23,315 nucleotides of DNA from a virus. This document shows, in pieces, positions 8,828 through 16,621 of the stretch (within the stretch, counting starts at the first letter, position 1; the number at the start of each line of letters is the position of its first letter). Location of the stretch: the IMG/VR virus record IMGVR_UViG_3300042294_002429, positions 1-23,315 of that record; one strand, given 5' to 3'. A model generated the notes under the pieces. It saw only the letters and a list, made by a program, of their open reading frames with translations, made no database searches and was not told the origin of the DNA. Both the position numbers and the translations under genes were made by a program.

Positions 8828-11263
8828 TTAGAAGCCTAATCGCAGACGGAATTCTTCAGATTGTCCCTTTACTCGTGAAATCGGGCGTATATTGTTTATG
8901 TATATGATTTCACCAGAGGTTGGATCAATGTCAGGCAAGGATATACTAGTAACAATATACGAACCAAGAGTGCTGCCAGTTATGCCGTTTTGTGCAACAT
9001 TTGCAAAGTTGCCAAACACATCTGCCAGATACAACCGACCGCTGGACGAATTTATAAATTCCCAATTGTAAACCGTTCCACTTGCGTAGTTGCCAAATGC
9101 GTCACCGCTTGAACCTTGTTGCACAAAGTCGCCATTTGAAAATGAGTTTTGAGTCAGGGCAGCAGAGGTCACATCTATACCACCTGTTGCACCACTAACA
9201 CTTGTTCCAAGAGACAGAATGGTAAGACCAGTATACGCAGGAGTTTCGTTCAGATCAAAATACGGACTACCTACTTCCACAATTCGGAACAGGTCGTATA
9301 CGCCACCCTCGTTTACGAAAGAATTAGTAGTAGGATTGTATACCCATGCGTACTCTCCGTAACGGGGTGTAACACCCGATGGTGCAGCAGAAGCACCGCT
9401 TCTGCTACCAATCACTTTAACAGACCCACTCACAAACGAATTGCGTTGTGTTCTAACTGTTAGTTTGTTGGTTTGTTTGGAAATCAACACACCCACGGTG
9501 TTTATATCGTAGCCGTAAGAAATACCTGCGGACAGACCTGGGTTTGAAGACGCAACAGTTGTGCCAGCAGGTATGGTTTGTGTTACTGTTTCTCCTGTAA
9601 TAAATCCAGAAAGATCAGCAGACGAAGCAAACGACAGTATTAGGTCGTTTGGACGAGACTGGTATGTGGTATAGTTTCCACCAATATTTTTTACTTTAAC
9701 TGTTAGTCTGCGTTCGTTACTGATATCCGATACTGCTTTTAACTGCTCTATTTTTGCTCCAACCGATGACTCTGTTCCAAACATAAAGTTTCTAATACCA
9801 CCATTAAAACCATTAGTCTTCCACCCGTCTAGCGTTCTACTTGTTTCGGTTCCATCGTATACAAGTGTAACATCTCGGTAATACGGATCAGCAGATCCCG
9901 CAACAGTTTGAGAACCGTCATTTAGAACAGGATTTTTTACTATTCCGAATTGACGATACGAGCCACCACCAACAAACTTGTCTTCGTCGTCTTCTAACAC
10001 CTCAATAATAACAATAATATCCTTTACATTCAGTTCTTTAAGAATATTGCTGCCGTGTCCACCTTTTGGTGCTAGTACGGCTGTAATGGTTGGGTGCACT
10101 TTGGTGGGTTGTGTTGAAATGGATGTAGTGACGAATACTGATGTTTGTGTATAGTCCTCACCGCGATTTATGAGATTAACTCCACCAATAGTATTGTCTG
10201 AATTCATTACAGGGAATGCGTAGGCACCACTTCCGTCCCCTGTGATGCGGATTCGTGGCAGGATTTCAAATGCCGTAAAATCGACTCCACCCGCTGATGG
10301 ATTGGTAACTGTAAAATCCAAAGCGTCGTTTTGCACTTTAAAATAAACTAAATTGTTTCCGCTGCCAGTATAGCCGCCTTCTGTAATAACCGCGTAATTG
10401 TTTATGGTTTGCGGATTGGTTGTAGAGTTAACCACGCGAAGAATGTATCCAGCCTTGTTACCTGGGGTTTCAATATTTGAGCGGTCTTCTGCTCGGATAT
10501 ACACAACCTTTTCGCCACTGCTTGTTTCTGTATAACTTCCCAAGCGAATAGGCTGGTTTGATGTGCCTTCTCGTTTTTCAGTTTGGCTGTAAACAGCAGC
10601 AGACACACCGCCGTTTGTTATGAAATCCAAACGAGTAATTTCTCCCGAAACTGCTGTAGCCTGAACAGCGTACTGATTGGTAGTTTCGGTGTCGTCTCTA
10701 CTGGTCACAAAATCAATGGGAATATAGTCAGTTAACTCATACGGCAGATCGGATGATCGAACAGTAGCCAAATACTTCCATGTGTACCCGTCTGAAAGAG
10801 TAAAGGGAGTAGTAAGCGTTCCGCTTGGTTTTACTGTAGACGCTGTGCCTTGTCCGTTATAGGTTCCGTCCACGGTTGGACGAGTTAAACACTTATACAG
10901 GTTGTTTTCGTCTGTAATCACATAAAAAATCTTGGGATCGTCGGTGTCAAACATGCCTTCACGGTCACTGTATTGGTCATAAGTTGTTCCGCTTGTCCAC
11001 TCGTAGCGGGGCAGAGCAAACAGGATATTTTTTGGATTCAGTTTCTTATAACCAATAATGTTACGCATTATCTCGCGTTCGTTTTCATCGCTGTCAGGAT
11101 ACTCTGCTGTTCCTGGGGTTGGTGGGCTGTTGTCGCCACCACTAGTCTGCCACGCTGTGGGCTTTCCTGCAAAGAAAAAATACTGGTTATCGTTGCGTTC
11201 CAGTTCGTTCAGGAAGCCTTCAGCATACGACCGCTTGATTGACGCTTTCAGATAGGCAGGCAT
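8828..11263 (-). CDS. 8: baseplate wedge subunit, T4 gp8-like, 811 residues
   Basis: The N-terminal 190 residues carry the pattern of the gp8-like family in marine T4-type phages: IKRSYAEGFLNELERNDNQY at 9-28, FYVITDENNLYKCLTRP at 113-129, and DGYTWKYLATVRSSDLPYEL at 158-177. The last 35 residues (SGEIIYINNIRPISR, then a short acidic-basic tail) also fit this family. In T4, gp8 joins gp7, gp10, gp6 and gp53 in each of six baseplate wedges. T4 gp8 is 334 residues, so this protein has a middle section of roughly 550 residues that is additional or much enlarged, rich in Thr, Ser, Gly and Asn and beta-like in character. The gene begins 12 bases after the 180-residue gene with GGAG 5 bases before the ATG, and 10 bases separate it from the DUF4815-type gene. 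Order after gp6 and the gp7-position protein supports the call. Confidence 0.85.
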   Translation of the reverse strand: MPAYLKASIKRSYAEGFLNELERNDNQYFFFAGKPTAWQTSGGDNSPPTPGTAEYPDSDENEREIMRNIIGYKKLNPKNILFALPRYEWTSGTTYDQYSDREGMFDTDDPKIFYVITDENNLYKCLTRPTVDGTYNGQGTASTVKPSGTLTTPFTLSDGYTWKYLATVRSSDLPYELTDYIPIDFVTSRDDTETTNQYAVQATAVSGEITRLDFITNGGVSAAVYSQTEKREGTSNQPIRLGSYTETSSGEKVVYIRAEDRSNIETPGNKAGYILRVVNSTTNPQTINNYAVITEGGYTGSGNNLVYFKVQNDALDFTVTNPSAGGVDFTAFEILPRIRITGDGSGAYAFPVMNSDNTIGGVNLINRGEDYTQTSVFVTTSISTQPTKVHPTITAVLAPKGGHGSNILKELNVKDIIVIIEVLEDDEDKFVGGGSYRQFGIVKNPVLNDGSQTVAGSADPYYRDVTLVYDGTETSRTLDGWKTNGFNGGIRNFMFGTESSVGAKIEQLKAVSDISNERRLTVKVKNIGGNYTTYQSRPNDLILSFASSADLSGFITGETVTQTIPAGTTVASSNPGLSAGISYGYDINTVGVLISKQTNKLTVRTQRNSFVSGSVKVIGSRSGASAAPSGVTPRYGEYAWVYNPTTNSFVNEGGVYDLFRIVEVGSPYFDLNETPAYTGLTILSLGTSVSGATGGIDVTSAALTQNSFSNGDFVQQGSSGDAFGNYASGTVYNWEFINSSSGRLYLADVFGNFANVAQNGITGSTLGSYIVTSISLPDIDPTSGEIIYINNIRPISRVKGQSEEFRLRLGF

Positions 11264-11275
11264 AGGATCTCCGTT

Positions 11276-11818
11276 TTACGCACCAGTGTTTTCCAAGTAA
11301 TCATATGTATCGCCCGACAACACCGTTCCTCCCGACAAGACTGTACCCTTAGACTTGTAAACCGTTTCGGGCATGTTTAAGAAATTGGTAATGGTTATGC
11401 CTGCAAACGACATACCATCAGGAATGGTTAGCAGGTCTTTGGAATTGGGGTGGTGAGCAATACTCCAATAGGTTAGCCCCTTTTCGTAACCGCTTGGGTG
11501 AGACAAATAAAACGAATCTGGAAGTTTAGAGTCTAAATTATATTTTCTTGACAGATATCCGTAAACCTGTTGTCTTTCTTCTTCTTGAAGTTTACGATCA
11601 AATACAATTATTTCGCTAATAACTCCACCAAACGAATACGAAGGAGTATTGGTCTGAACTGATGTGATCCAAGACGATGATCCGACCGCTCCTGTGCCTG
11701 TAGCACCAGAACTAACATTAACTCCAATTCTTCCCAATAATATATCTGATGAGTTAAATTGCTCTGGATTGGAAGCAAAAAAATCTTCTTGTTGCGGTAA
11801 AAATGTTTCATCTGCCAT
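11276..11818 (-). CDS. 180-residue protein with a LamG-like C-terminal element
   Basis: Residues about 63-95 (FGGVISEIIVFDRKL, then EEERQQVYGYLSRKYNL) match the closing strand and helix of LamG or concanavalin-like sugar-binding folds in phage and bacterial surface proteins. A complete fold of this type has roughly 150-200 residues before this point, whereas only about 62 are present here, so the fold looks truncated at the N-terminus. The rest (YLSHPSGYEKGLTYWSIAHH, DLLTIPDGMSFAGITITN) I do not recognise. Near the end, GTVLSG is repeated in tandem. The gene has its own good ribosome site and follows the 1594-residue protein by 15 bases, so it is expressed rather than simply debris. It may pair with the larger neighbour, whose second LamG-like module seems to lack just this closing element. 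No gene between 7 and 8 exists in T4. Confidence 0.75.
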   Translation of the reverse strand: MADETFLPQQEDFFASNPEQFNSSDILLGRIGVNVSSGATGTGAVGSSSWITSVQTNTPSYSFGGVISEIIVFDRKLQEEERQQVYGYLSRKYNLDSKLPDSFYLSHPSGYEKGLTYWSIAHHPNSKDLLTIPDGMSFAGITITNFLNMPETVYKSKGTVLSGGTVLSGDTYDYLENTGA

Positions 11819-11824
11819 TAAATT

Positions 11825-11830
11825 ACCTCT
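11825..11830 (-). promoter_or_regulatory. ribosome binding site of the 180-residue gene
   Basis: AGAGGT on the minus strand stands 6 bases before the ATG at 11818, in the 15-base gap after the 1594-residue gene. It shows that the apparently truncated LamG protein starts where its short frame begins and is not merely a frameshifted tail of the upstream gene, which ends in its own complete LamG domain. Confidence 0.65.
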
Positions 11831-11833
11831 TTC

Positions 11834-14800
11834 TTACACACCAAATCGGTTTCTTAACGAATTGAAGTTTTGTCTAATTTCTAAATCATTAAGAGCACGC
11901 GAATACACGCGAACACAAGAAACAGACCCCTCATATCCCCAATTAAATCCTAAACCATCAACGGATCGCCTTCCTGGATAGTCTGATTGGTTTTGTGCTG
12001 GTCTTCTATCACCTATAGTCAAGAAAGGATTAGAAACATCATAAGTTTGTTTTCCGCTAAATTTTTGAGATTCTACCAAATTGCCGTTTATGTACATTTT
12101 CATTGTGGTATATGATCCGTCATACTGGGCAACACACACCACATTACTCCACACACCAGCAGGCACACTACCAACAGGCGAGTTAATACCATAAGATGTT
12201 GTTCCTAGTCGTAATATCCAACTCGCTCTTCTGTCTCCTGATGGAGCGTTAAAGAACGGACGACCGCCTGCTCCCATATACATGTAATTAGTTTTTGCTG
12301 TTACATTTCCTAATGCTGGTTTAATCCACGCCTCCCATGTACTGTTTCCACTGTCACCAAGATTAAGTCCATTCTTGCTAGTAATTAAACCACCTTTCGC
12401 GTCAAACACAGCAGATCCGTTTCCGTCTGAAGACGAATAGCCAACATAATCGTATACTTCAGAAATATTTCCTGATGCGCTCAAATCGTAAACCGTATTT
12501 GGTATATTGTTTGTTAATTCTTCAATAGACACTTCGTTACCGTCAATCAAATCAATTCTTGGTTGTGCAAAATACACCAAAGTTCCTGGGATACTGCTAC
12601 CGTACAAAAATGTTCTCAAAACGGTAGAAGATGTACCACTTTGCCATATTTTATCTCCCTCTGAAAGTGATGCGTATGTTGTACCACTTCCAACAGTATA
12701 GAATCCGCTGTTTGGATGGTTTGCTCCAGAAGCACTTCCTGAAGGATGGATGTGTCCAACCAACAAAACCCATTGGTTTTGTTTTCCATCATACGGTAAA
12801 GATGTAGACCCATTAGAAGAAAAATACGGATTAGTAGTGGACGATCCGTTAGACCTCTCATATGAAGATTCGTTGTTTCCAAAATAAACATTACCGTTTC
12901 CAGCCACGGCACGATTTACCCACACAGAAAATCTATACAATTTTATGCTGTCAATTGGTACAGCAGGGGCATAAAAACCACCATTACCATTAAACGAAGC
13001 GTTAGTATTAATAGTAGAAAAATTAAGTGCTTGCCAAACAATTTGTTGCTTTCCCCAAGGTCCATTTCGGTATCCAACTTCATTATTTAAAGCGGTTCCG
13101 AAGCGAGTATAACCTGTTGGATACGACGACCGCAATCCAACTCCACTAATATCACTTGTTGCAGGGAAAGGATACAGTCCAATACGCCCAATTCTATACT
13201 TTACTCCGTCTGCAAGTCCAGTCAACCCAACAAGAGTAACATTGGTTGGTGTTGTTCCTGTTTTAGTTCGTGTCACTTTATACCAACCGTTTCCAAGATT
13301 TTCAATGGTTCCTGCTGCTGAATCGTTAGAACCCAAACCGTAAATGTAAACATTTGCAGAAGTAATAGCAGATCCATCTTCTTTACGAATAGTGGCAGTA
13401 AATGTCCAAGTGGTAGAAAGCAAAGAAGCATTTCTCCAAGCAGAAGGAGTATTTATGTAAACATTTTTACTGGATGATGGTATAAATTCATAAACTTCAT
13501 CTGAACCTAAATTTGCTCCACCGTCTTGTGTTACTCGTGTAACAGCAGGAACAACTGTGGTTCCGTCACGCCTAAACATAGACGGACTCAATGGAGCCAA
13601 CACATCTATTGAAGTTTCTGTTAGAGGGTACGGGTCTAACAAATTTTTATTTTTAGACAACACAAATTTATCAAGACACGCAGTTTTTCCTGGATCAAAA
13701 CTGTACACCAAGTTTTTAGTGACAATAAAATTGTCAGATTGTGGTGCAGTCAAAGAAATAATACTTCTTCCAGTTGTTGGCGATTGATTTGTAGCAATGT
13801 CGCCATTAAGGAAAGATTCAATTCTGTTAGAAGAATCTCGTCTTGCTTCTCCCACACAAATTCCCATACACACACCAGACACATGAGGATCGTATGCTAT
13901 AAAATTCTGCAATGCTCCGTCAGTATCGCCTTGTGGTCGGAAACCAACCAATCCAGCAGGCGGCAAAGACGCTCCTGGATAAAATAGTGTTCCGTTTGGC
14001 AGAACGGAATAATACGAAGAGTTCTGTACTGACGGATTTCTGTCTAGTGAGTTATATGAACGGCTAAACAACACAGAATCCATTCGCAAATTATTTCCAA
14101 TAGCATTGCTGTTTCTGGATGCAAGCAAACCGTAACCGTAACTAACACCCTCTAATGTGGTTTTATAGACTATAAAAATATCTGCATCATCTGTGATTTT
14201 TAGAGGACGCTTAAGATACATGTGCTGACCATTCATCAATTTTTCTGCGCTACTGCCTGCTGCTGTGAACCCCATAGAAATACCTTGAGCAAGGCTAATT
14301 CCACCGTAAGTTGTTTGTGGAGAAAATACTAATCCACCGTTGAAAGAAATTCCAGTAGCACCACCTGCTGCGGCAGTTTGTAGGGTTGGTCGAAGTTTAT
14401 CTACTGTGAGTCCTGCGTAATTTTCAACGGTTATGCCCGAACCAGTAACCACCCACGACGGCACAACAGGTGTGCCTTTATACGACATTTCCAAAATTTT
14501 GATGGATGTGCCTGCTCCGCTATATCCAGAAGTATCAGCGTAGAAAGTTAGTCCGTATCCAGCGTATACTGTTCTATACGAAACTCCGTTTACACGATAC
14601 ACAATGTTGGGTTCTGCGTACTCAATTTCGCATACAGTATTGTCGTGAAACGAAGAGTCTGCACTGGCAGTAACAAGGTCTGGTCCTTGCTTATTACTTT
14701 CATAAGCAATCAGTCTTCTGCTTGCTAAACCTCCTAAAAATGGTCCATACGAGTAAATGGCATAATCAATACTTGTAAAACTAGCGTTTGTGGCAGGATC

Positions 14801-16618
14801 ACTATTCAATCCAGCCATAAAAAGACGATCCGTTGTAAATCCACCACATTTTCCGTTCAGCAAAAACGAAAGTTTGGTAATTGGGTTTGTGGCATCGTGA
14901 ACACTTCTAGTCCAAGCAGTAGCAGATGCGTTTGTCCATATGTCAGAAACACCGTTCCACTTGTCCCATGTGGGCGGAACGGCATGGTTGCGAGACGGTG
15001 ACGCATCTCGCCACACATCCACACTGGCTCCATTGGCAACCGCACCACACACACCAATATTTTCAGGCTTCAGCCACAGCACTAGCCCACGCATGCCTTC
15101 AGGTGTCAGAGCAGTTTCTTTGCCGTTAAACCATGCAGTTGTACTGCCTAGTGGAGCACCAAGCGGATCGTGAGCAGTTTTGCCCCCTTCAGGCACGATA
15201 CAGTATGTGTAGCCCAAAGAAGTGCCGTAAAATAGAGTTCCAAGTGGAGCAGTTTTTCCGCTAGGGCCAACTTCGCTAGTGCTGCCAATATACGGATTGT
15301 AGCCCAACGGGTACAGGTCGCCTTCGGCTCCACACCAACCACCCCCACCTGTCAGACCGTTTGCTCGCAGATCAAGAGTGGTTCCGCTAGTGTACGGTGT
15401 ATAGTTTCCAATAATTGGATCGCGGAAAAATGTGCCTTGTGCAGAAGTATTTGGTGTGTTTTGCAGAGCGTCATTCACCAAAATAGAACCAAACATCCGC
15501 ATTCCTGCGGGATGAATCAGGTCTTTCAGCACAGAGAAATAGGTGTCTAGGCTTACCGCAGACTTTAGTTCATACGAAAAGTCTTGGTAGTAGTGTCCGT
15601 CTTGAATCTTTTTGGTGGACGACAGTTTTCCGCTGTTGTTGGAATAGTATCCAGGGTAACGAGTAACTGCTGTGGGACGGGCAAACACCACAGCCGAACT
15701 CAAGTTGCCTGTTTGGCTAATAAACGACACCGTGACTGTATTAAAGTAGTTGATGCCTGAATTCTTTACACCGATCTTTTTAATGGTTCCACCAAGACCT
15801 GTCTGCTCAATAAACGCAGAAAAGCCTATACCCTTGTCATCGGTAATGTAAATTTCGTCTCCAACGCGGAAATCTGACCCAGGTGTTTGGATAAAGAAGT
15901 CAGACAATACGCTAAAAACTGTTTCTTGATACTGTTGTCCGTCTACTATAAAAGTAACAGGAACAGTAGACACAAAATTGCCAACCAAGTTGTTCAAGAA
16001 AAATTCTGTGATCTCGTAACCGTCTTGATTGTACTGAACCACCGAATCCACTTCAGCAGAAGCCACCAATTGGTTTCCAATGTACTGGTATACGCTTTGT
16101 CCTTTTGCAGAAAACAGCGTTGAGCCGTTGGACGATGTGGTTTTTAGCGAAACCTTTTCAATCCACCGACCGTCAGATGTTTTCAGCACATCCTCTTTTG
16201 GATAGTAGAAGTCAACATCGCTGTCGTACAGTACTCGGAACAAGAACTTGTACGCATTCTCTGTGCCTTTGTTACCGTAAAAGTCACGAATTTGTTTGAG
16301 AAGAGTGTTCTTGTTTGGTTTTCTGCCGCTTGTATTGGTAGCCAACACATCAGGAAATCCGTCAAGATAGGTGTTCTTGAAATGTGAATAGTATTCTTCC
16401 AAACTCCTGTCTATATCGTAAACCGAAGACAGGTTTGATACCACAAACCCAGGATTTCCCTGCTTGTCCATCCACTCGTAATACGCCTTTATGAACATGA
16501 CTAGTTTTCTGTAGTCACGACGCATAAACGAAGGAAACTGCTCCTCAATAAAAGGAGCAATAACCTTTTCAAGTGCCTCGGTGGGCGTGTTGATTATAAT
16601 GTTTTTCAGGTCAATCAT
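11834..16618 (-). CDS. baseplate wedge protein at the gene 7 position, with C-terminal LamG and carbohydrate-binding modules, 1594 residues
   Basis: Residues 1-385 look like the conserved core of a wedge-associated virion protein of marine T4-like phages: MFIKAYYEWMDKQGNPGF at 41-58, EEYYSHFKNTYLDGFPD at 74-90, IRDFYGNKGTENAYKFLFRV at 110-129, and IHPAGMRMFGSIL at 368-380. A Gly/Pro-rich link follows (about 400-505). Then come display-type modules: LamG-like A (about 507-720, GLVLWLKPENIG and VDVWRDASPSRNHA), LamG-like B (about 738-990, RPTLQTAAAGGATGISFNGG, DADIFIVYKT, FLNGDIATNQ), a carbohydrate-binding-like module (about 1040-1150, WTFTATIRKEDG and NLGNGWYKVTRT), a jelly-roll-like module (about 1190-1365, YRFSVWVNRA, WVLLVGHIHPSG, YFAQPRID), and a final LamG domain (about 1371-1594, WEAWIKPALG, WSNVVCVAQYDG, MKMYINGNLVES, CVRVYSRALNDLE). 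T4 gp7 has 1032 residues and holds the wedge together. Placement between gp6 and gp8 suggests the gp7 role, but I cannot show homology to T4 gp7. The modules suggest sugar binding on the host surface. Confidence 0.8.
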   Translation of the reverse strand: MIDLKNIIINTPTEALEKVIAPFIEEQFPSFMRRDYRKLVMFIKAYYEWMDKQGNPGFVVSNLSSVYDIDRSLEEYYSHFKNTYLDGFPDVLATNTSGRKPNKNTLLKQIRDFYGNKGTENAYKFLFRVLYDSDVDFYYPKEDVLKTSDGRWIEKVSLKTTSSNGSTLFSAKGQSVYQYIGNQLVASAEVDSVVQYNQDGYEITEFFLNNLVGNFVSTVPVTFIVDGQQYQETVFSVLSDFFIQTPGSDFRVGDEIYITDDKGIGFSAFIEQTGLGGTIKKIGVKNSGINYFNTVTVSFISQTGNLSSAVVFARPTAVTRYPGYYSNNSGKLSSTKKIQDGHYYQDFSYELKSAVSLDTYFSVLKDLIHPAGMRMFGSILVNDALQNTPNTSAQGTFFRDPIIGNYTPYTSGTTLDLRANGLTGGGGWCGAEGDLYPLGYNPYIGSTSEVGPSGKTAPLGTLFYGTSLGYTYCIVPEGGKTAHDPLGAPLGSTTAWFNGKETALTPEGMRGLVLWLKPENIGVCGAVANGASVDVWRDASPSRNHAVPPTWDKWNGVSDIWTNASATAWTRSVHDATNPITKLSFLLNGKCGGFTTDRLFMAGLNSDPATNASFTSIDYAIYSYGPFLGGLASRRLIAYESNKQGPDLVTASADSSFHDNTVCEIEYAEPNIVYRVNGVSYRTVYAGYGLTFYADTSGYSGAGTSIKILEMSYKGTPVVPSWVVTGSGITVENYAGLTVDKLRPTLQTAAAGGATGISFNGGLVFSPQTTYGGISLAQGISMGFTAAGSSAEKLMNGQHMYLKRPLKITDDADIFIVYKTTLEGVSYGYGLLASRNSNAIGNNLRMDSVLFSRSYNSLDRNPSVQNSSYYSVLPNGTLFYPGASLPPAGLVGFRPQGDTDGALQNFIAYDPHVSGVCMGICVGEARRDSSNRIESFLNGDIATNQSPTTGRSIISLTAPQSDNFIVTKNLVYSFDPGKTACLDKFVLSKNKNLLDPYPLTETSIDVLAPLSPSMFRRDGTTVVPAVTRVTQDGGANLGSDEVYEFIPSSSKNVYINTPSAWRNASLLSTTWTFTATIRKEDGSAITSANVYIYGLGSNDSAAGTIENLGNGWYKVTRTKTGTTPTNVTLVGLTGLADGVKYRIGRIGLYPFPATSDISGVGLRSSYPTGYTRFGTALNNEVGYRNGPWGKQQIVWQALNFSTINTNASFNGNGGFYAPAVPIDSIKLYRFSVWVNRAVAGNGNVYFGNNESSYERSNGSSTTNPYFSSNGSTSLPYDGKQNQWVLLVGHIHPSGSASGANHPNSGFYTVGSGTTYASLSEGDKIWQSGTSSTVLRTFLYGSSIPGTLVYFAQPRIDLIDGNEVSIEELTNNIPNTVYDLSASGNISEVYDYVGYSSSDGNGSAVFDAKGGLITSKNGLNLGDSGNSTWEAWIKPALGNVTAKTNYMYMGAGGRPFFNAPSGDRRASWILRLGTTSYGINSPVGSVPAGVWSNVVCVAQYDGSYTTMKMYINGNLVESQKFSGKQTYDVSNPFLTIGDRRPAQNQSDYPGRRSVDGLGFNWGYEGSVSCVRVYSRALNDLEIRQNFNSLRNRFGV

Positions 16619-16621
16619 GTG

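Noticed and set aside
11819-11833. Possible frameshift joining the 1594-residue and 180-residue genes into one protein
   Set aside because: The larger protein ends in a complete LamG domain with its own stop, and the small gene has its own ribosome site and start. A simple sequencing frameshift does not explain the layout.
13440-13470. T4 late-promoter-like TATAAATA on the minus strand (ACATAAATACTCC near 13450)
   Set aside because: It has one mismatch, lies inside the large wedge gene, and precedes no gene start. Similar A/T-rich matches near 3583 and 19065 are no better.
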